A DNA stretch of 64,000 nt from Streptomyces graminofaciens (GCF_030294945.1 NZ_AP018448.1:992001-1056000); one strand, 5' to 3'. Positions 44,507 through 55,421 are shown, numbered from the stretch's first letter. Program-made: numbers and translations. Notes: generated from the sequence alone by a model not told the origin.

Positions 44507-45453
44507 GAGAGCATCTGATCTAGGTAGTTGGTGTTCTGGGATGGTTTTGTGACTGGTGCTGTTGGCGGTCGTTGGATGAGGCGTGAGTGTTCGTCGTCCG
44601 TACCGCAGTGACGTGTCCGACGCCCGCTGGGCCTTGATGAAACCGGTCTTCGACGACTGGCGGGCGAGACGGACCGGACCCGGAACGGCAGCCCGGGTGC
44701 ACGACCTGCGAGAGATCGTCAACGCGATCCTCTACGTCAACCGCACCGGCATCCCGTGGGAGTACCTGCCGCACGACTTCCCGCCGTACAAGACCGTCTA
44801 CGACTACTACGCGAAGTGGGAATCCGACGGCACCACCCAGCAGGTTCACGACCTGTTACGCGGCAAGACCCGCCGATTCCACGGCCGCCGCGCTGAGCCG
44901 ACCGCGGCCGTGGTGGACGCGCAGAGCGTGAAGACTTCGGCAAATGTCGCCAAGACGAGCCAGGGCATCGATGCCGGCAAGAAGATCAAGGGACGCAAGC
45001 GGCACCTGATCACGGACACGCTCGGTCTGGTGCTGGCCGTCCTGGTCACCGCCGCGAACGTGCACGACACCACCGGCGGCAAGCTCCTGCTCGACGACCT
45101 GGCCGCGGCACATCCCAGCGTGTCCAAGGTCTGGGCCGACGGCGGTTACCAGAACAGCATCTGCAACCACGGCGCCGGTCTGGGCATCGATGTCGAGGTG
45201 GTGCAGCGGCCGCGGGCCAAGGGGTTCGAGCCTCTGCCGAAACGGTGGGTGATCGAGCGGACCTTCGGCTGGCTGATGCAGCACCGCCGCCTGGCGCGGG
45301 ACTACGAAGCCCTGCCCCAACGATCACGAGCGATGATCCACTGGGCCATGGCTAACAAAATGTCCCGCGAACTGACCGGAGAATCCACACCAACCTGGCG
45401 AATCGAAACGGACATTCGGCTCACATCCGCGTGAACACTGATCAGATGCTCTC
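44507..45453 (+). mobile_element. IS5-family insertion sequence, 947 bp
   Basis: Ends are perfect 14-base inverted repeats: GAGAGCATCTGATC at 44507-44520 and its complement at 45440-45453. A TTA precedes the left end (44504-44506) and follows the right end (45454-45456), fitting a three-base target duplication of the IS5-type group that targets TNA. It holds a single full-length transposase gene and appears intact. Confidence 0.88.
44583..45434 (+). CDS. IS5-family transposase (single ORF)
   Basis: DDE transposase of 283 residues. N-terminal DNA-binding part: YRSDVSDARWALMKPVFDDW; then GIPWEYLPHDFPPYKTVYDY. The catalytic triad is visible as VVDAQSVKTS, WADGGYQN and VIERTFGWLMQHRR, with KGRKRHLITDTLGLVLAV between the first two. 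GTG start at 44583. The protein is complete and shares only general IS5 features with the transposase of the adjacent element, so they are different IS types. Confidence 0.9.
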   Translation: MSVRRPYRSDVSDARWALMKPVFDDWRARRTGPGTAARVHDLREIVNAILYVNRTGIPWEYLPHDFPPYKTVYDYYAKWESDGTTQQVHDLLRGKTRRFHGRRAEPTAAVVDAQSVKTSANVAKTSQGIDAGKKIKGRKRHLITDTLGLVLAVLVTAANVHDTTGGKLLLDDLAAAHPSVSKVWADGGYQNSICNHGAGLGIDVEVVQRPRAKGFEPLPKRWVIERTFGWLMQHRRLARDYEALPQRSRAMIHWAMANKMSRELTGESTPTWRIETDIRLTSA

Positions 45454-45456
45454 TTA

Positions 45457-46341
45457 GAGGTCCTAACAGAAGTTGTTGATCAAGTGACTTTCGACTTGGG
45501 TGGTCGTTGGTCTAGTCGTGGGGAAACGTCAGTCGCGGCCGTGGATCGTGTCGGACGAACTGTGGTCGCTCATCGAGCCGTTACTGCCCGAGCCGGGGCC
45601 GAAGCTGGTGGCGGGCCGGCCGCGGGTGCCGGACCGACAAGCCCTGTGCGGGATCCTGTTCGTGCTGCACACGGGCATCCAGTGGGAGTACCTGCCCCAG
45701 GAACTGGGCTTCGGCTCGGGCATGACCTGCTGGCGGCGCCTGGCCGCATGGAACGAGGCCGGTGTGTGGGAGAAGCTGCACCTGGTGCTGCTGAAGAAGC
45801 TGCGGTCGGCGAAGCAGCTGGACTGGTCGAGGGCGGTGATCGACTCCTCCCACGTGCGGGCGGCCCGACGGGGCCCAAAAGCGGTCCCAGCCCGGTCGAC
45901 CGCGCACGGCCGGGCAGCAAGCACCACGTCCTTGTCGACGGGCAGGGCATCCCGCTCGCGGTGTCGCTGACCGGCGGCAATCGCAATGACGTCACTCAGC
46001 TGATCCCGCTGCTGGACAAGATTCCACCCGTGGCCGGCGCGGTCGGGAGGCCGCGGAGACGGCCGGACATGCTCTTCGCGGACCGCGGCTACGACCACGA
46101 CAAGTACCGGCGACTGCTGCGGAAACGCGGCATCCGGCCCGCGATCGCCGAACGGGGCCAGCCACATGGCTCCGGCCTGGGCATCTTCCGCTGGGTCGTC
46201 GAGCGCACCATCTCCTGGCTCCACGGCTTCCGTCGCCTGCGCATCCGCTGGGAACGACGCGACGACATCCATGAAGCCTTCCTCGGCCTCGCCACCTGTC
46301 TCATCACCCACCGACACGTCCAACGCCTTTGTTAGGACCTC
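45457..46341 (+). mobile_element. IS5-family insertion sequence, 885 bp
   Basis: Inverted repeats GAGGTCCTAACA at 45457-45468 and its complement at 46330-46341. TTA flanks both sides (45454-45456 and 46342-46344). The left TTA is the same three bases that flank the right end of the preceding IS, so the two elements are exactly adjacent. The transposase is encoded in two overlapping frames joined by a predicted -1 frameshift. Confidence 0.88.
45500..46335 (+). CDS. IS5-family transposase in two frames (programmed -1 frameshift)
   Basis: The first frame (45500-45970) has SDELWSLIEPLLPEPGPKLV, HTGIQWEYLPQELGFGSGMT and the first catalytic Asp in AVIDSSHVRAARRG. The second frame, entered one base back, has KHHVLVDGQGIPLAVSLTGG, the second Asp in FADRGYDHDKYRRLLRKRG and the Glu in VVERTISWLHGFRRLRIRWE, ending at 46335. 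The switch site CCCAAAA at 45874-45880 is a perfect X-XXY-YYZ slippery heptamer in the zero frame (C CCA AAA). Expected fusion is about 279 residues. The start could also be the GTG at 45518. Confidence 0.88.
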
Positions 46342-46344
46342 TTA

Positions 46345-46726
46345 ACGACCTCGTACAGCCCTAGGAAGTTTTGGTTCTTCTAGAGCTCACAGCCGGTTGC
46401 TTGGAGGGGCCCGTTGCGCTTCAGGCAACCCGACGCAGGAGTCACCATCCGCGATCAGCGCGGCACCTTCCGCCGCTGTCTGCATTCCAAGTGCACCCGC
46501 CCCGGACCAGCCGCGGACCAAGCGACGTCCTGTGGCCGCATAGGCGGTGTAATACGTACGGACGAACAAGAACGTGGCGGCGTCGTCCACCGGCCACAGT
46601 GTCGCCGAAGGGCGTGTTCTTCGAACGCCACTTTTCCCACGGCCTGTTCGCCAGCCGCACCCAGTCCGAAGGCGTGGGCGCTCTCCTGAAAAGACCTCTC
46701 CGTCCTTCGATCTGGGATAGACATCG
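46345..46726. other. intergenic stretch right of the insertion sequences
   Basis: No gene recognised. On the minus strand about 46610-46700 reads TPSDWVRLANRPWEKWRSKN, TPFGDTVAGG, a protein-like fragment without a start or known family. It may be the debris of the gene disrupted before or by the IS insertions. Confidence 0.3.
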
Positions 46727-46763
46727 ACGGAGTGGAGCCAGGATCATCCTGGCTCCACTCCGT
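46727..46763 (-). terminator. perfect 18-base hairpin after the esterase gene
   Basis: ACGGAGTGGAGCCAGGAT at 46727-46744 pairs base for base with 46746-46763 around a single C, giving a 37-base perfect palindrome. It starts 12 bases after the minus-strand esterase stop, so it is best read as a strong terminator; it would extrude as a very stable stem. Confidence 0.75.
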
Positions 46764-46775
46764 GCTGCGGACGTG

Positions 46776-48146
46776 TCACTGGAACTGTGCGAAGAACCTC
46801 CAGATCTCTGCTTTGGTCCAGGTGGCGACGCCGCTTTCGCCGGGGGAGCCGTCGACCGGACCGGGTATGTGGCCTCCGTCGAACGCGGCCCATTGGACCG
46901 GGTATCCGGCACGGCAGCCCGAGTAGGTGGTGGTGATGTGCGTTCGGCTGCCCGGGGCGGGCTCGCGCGGGCTTTGGCCGGTGCAGCCGTTGTTGGCGGC
47001 GAACTTGTCGCGCAGGGATCGTCCTTGCGCGATGCTGAGGACATTGTCGCTGACGCCGTGGATTCCGAAGTAGGCGATGGGCTGGGTGCCGCCGCCGCAC
47101 CCGCTGATCTGAGCGCCGGAGATGACCGCGACGGCCCTGAAGACGTTCGCCCGGCTGCATGCGAGTGCGTAGCTCATACCGCCGCCCCAGCTGAATCCCG
47201 TGGCGAAGCGCTGTGCCGGGTTGACACAGAGGCCGCCCTCGATTCGCCGGATCATGTCGTCGACGAAGGCGATGTCCTCACCACCCGAATCGGCCCAGCC
47301 GTTGCCGAGGCCCTGGGGCGCGACGAGGATCGCGCCGTTGTTCGACTGTTCCTGTTGGCCGTAGTAGGACCAGGCGTTCCCGCTCGTGCCGCCCGAGGCG
47401 ACCTCGCCGGCGGTTCCGCCCCGCCAGTGGAACGCGAAGATCAGCCGGTAGGGCCGGCTGTTGTCGTAGTTGGCGGGAACCCTGAGGATGAAGCTGCGGC
47501 TCTTGCCGCCGCTCTGAATCGTGTGCGTACCGCTCGCCAGAGTCGGGGCGCTGCCGCATCCGCCGCCGCCACCGGACGACAGCTTGATCATCTGCCATTG
47601 CTGGTTGGCGCCGCCCCAGTCGGAGTACTGGACGACGGTGCCGCCGTCGGCGGTGGAGGCGCCCTGCACCTCCACCGCCTTGCCGCTGGTGCGGTTGATC
47701 AGCCGGACGTGGCCCGCGTCCGAGTCGGCCAGGCGGAACTGCTGGTTGGCCCCATTGCCGTCGGCCCACTGCTGGATCGCGGCACCGTCCGCGGTCGAGG
47801 CGCCGGCCACGTCGAGGACCTTGCCCGAATGCCGGGCCTTCAGGCGGTAGAAGCCGCCGCCGGAGTCCACGAACTGCCACTGCTGGTTGGCTCCGTCGTT
47901 GCGCGTCCGCTGGTTGACCCGCGCGCCGTCGGCGGTGGCCGCGCCGGAGACGTCCAGCGCCTTGCCGCTGTTGCGATTGACCAGCACATACCAGGCATTG
48001 GTGTCCACCGTCGCCGCCTCGGCGGGCGCCGGATTCACCGCGGCGAGCATGCCGATCGCGAGGGTCGCCGCCACCACGGCGGCGACCCGGGACCACCAGC
48101 GAGGCCTGCGTGGAGGGGCGGGGGAAGCCGCACCGGAGGACTTCAT
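46776..48146 (-). CDS. secreted CBM13 (ricin-type) + CE1/PHB-depolymerase-like esterase
   Basis: Exported esterase of 456 residues. Signal peptide 1-45 (RWWSRVAAVVAATLAIGMLA, cleavage AEA-A). Residues 48-190 form a ricin B-type lectin module with three QxW repeats (NQQWQFVD, NQQFRLAD, NQQWQMIK). A Gly/Ser linker leads to the catalytic domain: FILRVPANYDNSRPYRLIFA FHWRGG split here, GFSWGGGMSYALAC with the nucleophile Ser, and DGGHIPG with the catalytic His. This is the polyhydroxybutyrate depolymerase/feruloyl- or acetyl-xylan-esterase family. It lies 32 bases downstream of xlnA on the same strand, so an ester-removing role on xylan is likely. ATG 48146 follows GAAAGGG. Confidence 0.88.
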   Translation of the reverse strand: MKSSGAASPAPPRRPRWWSRVAAVVAATLAIGMLAAVNPAPAEAATVDTNAWYVLVNRNSGKALDVSGAATADGARVNQRTRNDGANQQWQFVDSGGGFYRLKARHSGKVLDVAGASTADGAAIQQWADGNGANQQFRLADSDAGHVRLINRTSGKAVEVQGASTADGGTVVQYSDWGGANQQWQMIKLSSGGGGGCGSAPTLASGTHTIQSGGKSRSFILRVPANYDNSRPYRLIFAFHWRGGTAGEVASGGTSGNAWSYYGQQEQSNNGAILVAPQGLGNGWADSGGEDIAFVDDMIRRIEGGLCVNPAQRFATGFSWGGGMSYALACSRANVFRAVAVISGAQISGCGGGTQPIAYFGIHGVSDNVLSIAQGRSLRDKFAANNGCTGQSPREPAPGSRTHITTTYSGCRAGYPVQWAAFDGGHIPGPVDGSPGESGVATWTKAEIWRFFAQFQ

Positions 48147-48178
48147 CGATTTCACCCTTTCGTTGATGGCAGGCCCCA

Positions 48179-49735
<1,557 letters not shown>

Positions 49736-49979
49736 TCATGGGACCGCGACGATCTCAAACGGCACGGACGGCACCCGGTCGGCCGTCGGGTGACGTACGG
49801 CGGGCGGCGGCGGTGTTTCGACACAGGCATGGGGCACTCCATCGCGGCTCAGCCGGGGGACCGCCACGCGGCGTCGCGTACCTCTCCAACTGCGCGAAGA
49901 GCCAGGATGCGCTGGTGCGAACCTCACCGGAACGTGACGGGGTGGCGCAGGTGCTTTGATGCGCGGTCTGTCGTGCGGC

Positions 49980-50025
49980 TGTGCGTGGATCTGCCGTGCA
50001 GTTGTGCGTGGATCTGCCGTGCAGC
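49980..50025. repeat. two tandem 23-base repeats
   Basis: The 23-base unit TGTGCGTGGATCTGCCGTGCAG plus one variable base occurs twice head to tail, at 49980-50002 and 50003-50025. It is in the long control region between xlnA and the arabinofuranosidase gene. The rest of 49610-50544 contains no gene I can support. Confidence 0.75.
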
Positions 50026-50148
50026 ACAGATTGCCCAGGGCCGACGTGGTTCGATATCTCGAACTATCGCCGGGTTCTCAGACAGGGATGATTGAGGCAT
50101 TGACGATGGATCGTCAATACTCCCAGCAGAAGAAGTTTCGATTCCTCG

Positions 50149-50163
50149 CCCGAAACATTCGGG
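50149..50163. promoter_or_regulatory. operator-like repeat CCCGAA-ACA-TTCGGG
   Basis: A perfect 6-base inverted repeat with a 3-base spacer, overlapping another GTTTCG...CGAAAC pair (50135-50155). CGAA/TTCG half-sites are used by LacI-type repressors of Streptomyces hemicellulase genes. It lies between xlnA and the GH62 gene, though 540 bases from xlnA. Nearby TTGACGAT-GG-ATCGTCAA (50100-50117) is a second perfect inverted repeat. Confidence 0.4.
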
Positions 50164-50450
50164 AATCCCGGCGAGCCGGACGGCGAACCCCCGGCGCCAC
50201 CATCGACGGATGTCGTAGGACCGGGGCCGGGGCGAGGGCCGGGACGACATGGACGCCGCTTGCTCGACTTCTCTCCTCCGCGCGGCCACCTTTGACTGGC
50301 GAGCTGTCGCAAAATCCGGAGCACTTCCGGTCGGCGTGACAGCTTGCCAAGCCCAAAGGGGAGGCGCTGTTTGTGGACAGATCGGCGACAAGCCTTGACC
50401 TGAGGGCAGCACATTCCTAGCTTGTGGCGTCGAAGCATGCGGTAATTCTT

Positions 50451-50462
50451 CGAAATGTTTCG
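50451..50462. promoter_or_regulatory. operator-like repeat CGAAA-TG-TTTCG upstream of the GH62 gene
   Basis: A perfect 5+5 inverted repeat 83 bases before the GH62 start, where a repressor would overlap or lie just downstream of the promoter. CGAAA/TTTCG palindromes are the recognised binding pattern for xylose/xylo-oligosaccharide-responsive LacI-family repressors in Streptomyces, which fits an arabinoxylan-degrading gene. The regulator is not in this window. Confidence 0.55.
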
Positions 50463-50544
50463 AGATTGTCCCTGCCCCTGGCACGTCCGCTCCGCAGTTC
50501 ATCGGGGTCACCCCACCCCCGCCCCCCCCCAAGGAGGCCCTCTG

Positions 50545-52011
50545 ATGTGGTTTCGCCAATCGTCCCCGGTCCACCTAAGACGCTTACTCGCCGTCCTCGC
50601 GCCCTTGCTGCTCGTGGCCACCCTCCTCGGTGCCCAGCCCGCCAGCGCGGCGACCGTAGACCCCAACGCCTCGTATGTGCTGGTCAACCGCAACAGCGGC
50701 AAGGCCCTGGATGTCTACAACATGGCGACCAACGACGGCGCCCGCATCACCCAGTGGACCAGGAACGATCAGAACCAGCAGCAGTGGCAGTTCGTCGATT
50801 CCGGGGGCGGCTACTACCGCATCAAGTCCCGCCACTCGGGCAAGGTGCTGGACGTCTACAACTTGTCCACCGCGAACGGCGGCTCGATCGTCCAGTGGGC
50901 CGACCTGAACGGCACCAACCAGCAGTGGCGCCTGGCCGACAGCTCGGATGGCTACGTGAGGTTCATCTCGCGCCACAGCAACAAGGCCCTCGAAGTACAA
51001 GGCGCCTCCACCGCCGACAACGCGAACATCGTCCAGTACGACGACTGGGGCGGCACCAACCAGCAGTGGCAACTCGTCAAGGTCGGCGGCGACAATTCCG
51101 GCCCGTGCGATCTTCCGTCGACATACCGCTGGACATCAACGGGCGCGCTGGCGCAGCCCAAGCCGGGGTGGGTCTCGCTCAAGGACTTCACCGTCGTCCC
51201 CTACAACGGCAGGCAACTCGTCTATGCGACGACGCACGACACGGGGACGAGTTGGGGTTCGATGAACTTTGGCCTGTTCACCAATTGGTCGGAGATGGCC
51301 TCGGCCAGCCAGAACACGATGTCGGCTTCCACCGTCGCGCCCACGCTCTTCTACTTCGCGCCGAAGAACATCTGGGTGCTCGCCTACCAGTGGGGCGGGA
51401 CCGCCTTCTCCTACCGGACGTCGAGCGACCCCACCAACCCGAATGGCTGGTCATCCCCGCAGGTGCTCTTCTCCGGGAGCATCTCCGGCTCCGGAACAGG
51501 CCCCATCGACCAGACGCTCATCGGTGACGGGACGAACATGTACCTGTTCTTCGCCGGTGACAACGGCAAGATCTACCGGGCCAGTATGCCGATCGGGAAC
51601 TTCCCGGGCAGCTTCGGCACGACCTCGACAGTGATCATGAGCGATACGACGAACAACCTGTTCGAAGCCCCGCAGGTCTACAAGCTGCAGGGCCAGAACC
51701 GCTACCTCATGATCGTCGAGGCGATCGGCTCGCAGGGCCGCTACTTCCGCTCGTTCACGGCCACCAGTCTGAACGGCTCATGGACACCCCAGGCCGCGAC
51801 CGAGAGCAATCCCTTCGCCGGCAAGGCCAACAGCGGCGCCACCTGGACCAACGACATCAGCCATGGCGAACTGATCCGCACCAGCGCCGATCAGACGATG
51901 ACCGTCGATCCCTGCAATCTGCAGTTGCTCTACCAGGGGCGCAGCCCCAACTCCAGCGGCGACTACGGCCTCCTGCCCTACCGTCCGGGTCTGCTGACAC
52001 TGCAGCGCTGA
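50545..52011 (+). CDS. secreted alpha-L-arabinofuranosidase, CBM13 + GH62
   Basis: Exported enzyme of 488 residues that removes arabinose side chains from arabinoxylan. Signal peptide 1-36 ([20 protein letters not shown], cleavage SA-A). CBM13 covers 37-178 with [17 protein letters not shown] and NQQWQLVK. The five-bladed GH62 propeller follows, with D214 in LKDFTVV, D322 in [11 protein letters not shown] and acid E374 in [10 protein letters not shown]; these spacings match those of the known S. coelicolor GH62. It corresponds to AbfB of Streptomyces. ATG 50545 follows AAGGAGG. It is divergent from xlnA. Its CBM13 is very similar to that of the esterase at 46776. Confidence 0.95.
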   Translation: MWFRQSSPVHLRRLLAVLAPLLLVATLLGAQPASAATVDPNASYVLVNRNSGKALDVYNMATNDGARITQWTRNDQNQQQWQFVDSGGGYYRIKSRHSGKVLDVYNLSTANGGSIVQWADLNGTNQQWRLADSSDGYVRFISRHSNKALEVQGASTADNANIVQYDDWGGTNQQWQLVKVGGDNSGPCDLPSTYRWTSTGALAQPKPGWVSLKDFTVVPYNGRQLVYATTHDTGTSWGSMNFGLFTNWSEMASASQNTMSASTVAPTLFYFAPKNIWVLAYQWGGTAFSYRTSSDPTNPNGWSSPQVLFSGSISGSGTGPIDQTLIGDGTNMYLFFAGDNGKIYRASMPIGNFPGSFGTTSTVIMSDTTNNLFEAPQVYKLQGQNRYLMIVEAIGSQGRYFRSFTATSLNGSWTPQAATESNPFAGKANSGATWTNDISHGELIRTSADQTMTVDPCNLQLLYQGRSPNSSGDYGLLPYRPGLLTLQR

Positions 52012-52026
52012 CGGCGTGGCACGAGT

Positions 52027-52079
52027 CCGGCTCCGGTATGGAGCCGGCGTGGCGGGCTCGGCGGAAGGCCGAGCCCGCC
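52027..52079 (+). terminator. double hairpin after the GH62 gene
   Basis: Two consecutive perfect stems: CCGGCTCC-GGTAT-GGAGCCGG (52027-52047) and GGCGGGCTCGGC-GGAAG-GCCGAGCCCGCC (52051-52079). The second is a classic GC-rich terminator. They start 16 bases after the GH62 stop. Confidence 0.8.
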
Positions 52080-52083
52080 CGGG

Positions 52084-52478
52084 TCACGCGACCACGTCAG
52101 CGCTCATACGGCGACGAAGCGCGGGTCGGGCAACGCTCGCCAGCCCGAGGGCCATCCCGCAGCGCTGTGCCGCCGCCGGTGGCGCTTGCCAACGGTCCAG
52201 GCGCACCGGGTCGCCTGGTGCGCTGCGGCGGACGAGCCAGGCTTCGGTGATGTGGGTGAACATCGCCTCGGCCGCACCGCTCGGGTCGTGGGCGGCGATG
52301 CGCTCGTACACACGGCGACGGCCGCGGTTGGAGGCGACGTACATGGCGCGCTCGGGCCGGTCCATGTACCGCGTGGTGTTGACGACCTGGCTCTCCAGCG
52401 CGCGGACCACCCCACGGGCGATGCGGTTTCCCGACGGCTGCATGATGACGTCGTGGAAGGCGACCCAGCTCGCCCGGC
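52084..52478 (-). pseudogene. GntR/FadR-type regulator, FCD-domain remnant
   Basis: The minus strand reads FHDVIMQPSGNRIARGVVRA, LESQVVNTTRYMDRPERAMY, VASNRGRRRVYERIAAHDPS, GAAEAMFTHITEAW, the ligand-binding FCD domain of a FadR-family GntR regulator with its metal-binding histidines. The winged-helix N-terminus is missing; sequence before FHDV is random. The piece has no start codon or binding site, so it is a truncated gene. The 380 bases up to the phosphoesterase gene hold nothing else recognised. Confidence 0.72.
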
Positions 52479-52858
52479 GCGTCCGGTGAAGGGCATCCGC
52501 GCCTGACGAGCGTCGGGTTCGTCCTACGCCGATCGCACAGTTGGTTGATCTTTGCGTGCCCAGGTGGTGGGCCTGGACAAGTCCCGGGAGGGACAGTGGC
52601 CTCCCCGGTCCGCACCGATGCGGGTTCTCACCCAACACGTCGTCGCGGACCAGCCAGGAGGCTCCGCTGGCGGCGATACCAAGCCGGGGCCATGGCGCCC
52701 TGATCGCGGCTCATGCCGAGGGAGGTGTCTGCGGCGGAGTCCTGCCATCCCGCAGAGAGCCTTCGCCCCAAGGGGCCGCGCCCATGAACGCCGGTGCGGC
52801 CGGCCCGAGGGCGACCGGATACAGTGCGCGAGACGGCAGCCTGGTCAGGGAGAGAAGC

Positions 52859-54080
52859 GTGACCGACACCAGCAACACCCGACCCGCCGACAGCGAAGCG
52901 CAAGCTCCGCGACAGAGCCGACTGCACCACCTGATGCGCTACCTCCCCCCTGATCGCCCCCGTCCTGCTGTGGGCCGTGCCCTGCTGGGTGCTCCTGCAC
53001 ACCGGCCAGCACTGGCCGCTGCCCGTCACGCTGGTCGGCACCGCCCTGTTCGCCCTAGGCCTAGTCGGTATGCCGCTCGCGATGGTGCGCGGCCACGGCC
53101 GGCGCCAGCAGGACCGGGCGGCGATCGTCGGTGACACCCTGCTGGGCACCAGCTGGGTTCTGTTCACCTGGTCCATTCTGCTCGGCGTCCCGTTGCGGCT
53201 CGCCCTGACCGTGGCCGGCGTCGACGAGAGTCAGGACCGGGCCCGAATCGTCACTTGGGCCGTCCTCGGCATAACCGCCGTACTACTCGCCTGGGGGTAC
53301 GCCGAAGCCCGCCGCGTGCCGCGCGTGCGCCGACTCGACGTGCAACTCCCACGGCTGGGTGCCGGGTTGGACGGCACGCGCGTCGTCCTCATCACCGACA
53401 CCCACTACGGCCCGCTCGATCGCGCTCGCTGGTCGGCGCGGGTATGCGAGACGGTGAACACTCTGGAAGCCGACCTGGTCTGCCACACCGGCGACATCGC
53501 GGACGGCACGGCCGAACGCCGCCGCGCCCAGGCCGTCCCACTCGGTACCGTGCGGGCCACCCGGGCCCGTGTATATGTCACCGGCAACCACGAGTACTAC
53601 AGCGAGGCCCAGGGCTGGGTCGACCTGATGGACGAGCTGGGCTGGGAGCCGCTGCGCAACCGCCATCTGCTGCTCGAACGCGGAGGCGACACCCTCGTGG
53701 TCGCCGGCGTGGACGACGTCACCGCCGAGTCCTCCGGCCTGGCAGGCCACCGCGCCCACCTCGCCGGAGCCTTGAACGGCGCCGACCCCGACCTGCCCGT
53801 CCTGCTCCTGGCACACCAGCCCAAGTTCATCGACCGGGCGGCAGCCGCCGGCATCGACCTCCAACTCTCCGGCCACACCCACGGCGGCCAGATCTGGCCT
53901 TTCCACCACCTGGTCCGCCTCGACCAGCCCGCCCTCGCCGGCCTCAGCCACCACGGCACCCGCACCCTCCTCTACACCAGCCGCGGCACCGGCTTCTGGG
54001 GCCCGCCGTTCCGCGTCTTCGCCCCCAGCGAGATCACCCTGCTCGTGCTCCGCTCCCCGCACCTGCCCACCTCGCCGTAG
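52859..54080 (+). pseudogene. metallophosphoesterase, frameshifted in a run of six C
   Basis: Membrane-anchored calcineurin-type phosphoesterase. GTG at 52859 (binding site GGGAGAG) opens the frame TDTSNTRPADSEAQAPRQSR, LHHLMRYLP, which fails at the CCCCCC run (52945-52950). Removing one C gives LMRYLPLIAPVLLWAVPCWV and the open frame to 54080. That carries two to four N-terminal membrane helices, and all catalytic motifs: DTHYG, GDIADG, GNHEYY, LLAHQPKF, SGHTHGGQ. The enzyme part is intact, so translation could start late (GTG 52977), or the frameshift may be a sequencing error or phase variation. Confidence 0.8.
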
Positions 54081-54149
54081 CCCTGGGCGGGCCAACACAT
54101 CCGCTCGGAGCAGTCCACGAGCCGAGGGATGCGGCGTCGACAGATGACC

Positions 54150-54310
54150 AGGCCCGTCTCGCCGAGGACAGGATCCGGACGATTCCCGGTGGACTGCTCG
54201 ATGAGCCGGTTCGCCTGCTCTCGAAGGCCGTCGAGGAACTTGGCGTAGCGGCGGAAGAGAACCTCGATGCTCTGGCCGACGCGGCGGGCGCATTCGGCCG
54301 GGTCCACTCC
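54150..54310 (-). pseudogene. tyrosine-type integrase, C-terminal remnant
   Basis: The minus strand reads DPAECARRVGQSIEVLFRRY, AKFLDGLREQANRLIEQS. The pattern (A-x-R-x-G-H/Q-S-x2-VLFRRYAKFLDG) is the catalytic end of Streptomyces site-specific integrases, including the tyrosine in RRYAK; the usual His of GHS is a Gln here. Only about 40 codons remain. This marks a lost integrative element. The rest of 54081-54623 shows no gene. Confidence 0.65.
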
Positions 54311-54623
54311 GGATTGGAGCGCTGCGCGACTGCCGCCTCAAGGGCGACGGCGTCCACCACGCGATGCTCGGAATCGCCCGGCCTTTCCCATGGCGGCCGC
54401 GAGGCGGCCGTCACGCTCGCCAGGCCTCGCACTGCGTACTTCGGAGCCGGCGCAGGTCACGCCTCCCAGGTCTTCACCGTCCACGCTGACAACCGCGTCT
54501 CCATCCGGCTCCGACAGGACGGCCCGGCCCGCTGGAGCTCACCTCCCCGAATCCTGCCCCATCCAGCCAATCCCGACGGGTCTGTACGATCTCCTCCTGC
54601 GACCGTCCGATCCAGTTCCAGAT

Positions 54624-55421
54624 CTAGGGCGTTTCCCCGTTGACCCAGTCACGGATGAGCCGGATCGTGCGCTCGGTCCGCTCCTCGTGCAGATAGTGGC
54701 CGGTGCCGGGCCAGTACTCGACGCGCGAACCGGGCACCCTTAGCGTGCCGCGCTCCCATTCGGCGGCCTTGTCGAACGTCCACACCGTCAGTGCCGGCTG
54801 CGTTCGGCGGCGCAGATACGCCTCGCTGTGCGGGCGGGCACCCACGGCGCCGGGATCGGTGTACATGCCCGCGTAGGCCTGGGCGACGACGTGGTCCGGT
54901 GTGCCGAGCATGGTGCGGATGTGCGCCGTACGAAGGCCGGGCGGGGCCTGCGGGGAGAAGGCGCCGGCCACGAAGGAGGCGGCGGCGCGGGCGCCGTGCT
55001 TCCGGTACTCGGCGAGGCGGGCCGGGATCTTCGCGATCTCGGCGTCGTGCGCGCCGTGCGCGGGATCGAGGGCGATGACCGACCGCACTGTCTGCGGGTG
55101 GCGGATGGCGAGTAGGTTGACGACCTGGACACCCATGGAGTGACCGACGGCGACGACCTGCCCCACACCCAGGGAATCGATCAGAACGGCCAGGTCTTCC
55201 GCCATCTCGGCCGGTGTGTTGCCCTCGTCCGGAACCTCGGAGCGGCCGTGGCCGCGCAGGTCGGGGACGAGAACACGGAACCGGTCGGCCAGCGCCTCGG
55301 CGTGGGGCGACCACTCCCGCCCGTCGCCGCCCCAGCCGTGCACCAGCAGCAGCGCGGGGGCGTCCTCCGGACCGAGGGAGGTGCAGAAGAGGCGGATACG
55401 GCCGAGGTCGTGCAGTGTCAT
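54624..55421 (-). CDS. alpha/beta hydrolase
   Basis: Cytoplasmic hydrolase of 265 residues. Seen: oxyanion LLLVHGWGGDGREWSPHAEA, RVLVPDLRGHGRSEVPDEGN, nucleophile S95 in GHSMGVQVVN, and catalytic His in WPGTGHYLHEERTERTIRLI. Its ATG overlaps the stop of the GH43 gene (ATGA), so it is translationally coupled and belongs to the polysaccharide operon. An esterase that removes acyl or methyl groups from imported oligosaccharides is a reasonable guess, but the family is broad. Confidence 0.88.
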   Translation of the reverse strand: MTLHDLGRIRLFCTSLGPEDAPALLLVHGWGGDGREWSPHAEALADRFRVLVPDLRGHGRSEVPDEGNTPAEMAEDLAVLIDSLGVGQVVAVGHSMGVQVVNLLAIRHPQTVRSVIALDPAHGAHDAEIAKIPARLAEYRKHGARAAASFVAGAFSPQAPPGLRTAHIRTMLGTPDHVVAQAYAGMYTDPGAVGARPHSEAYLRRRTQPALTVWTFDKAAEWERGTLRVPGSRVEYWPGTGHYLHEERTERTIRLIRDWVNGETP

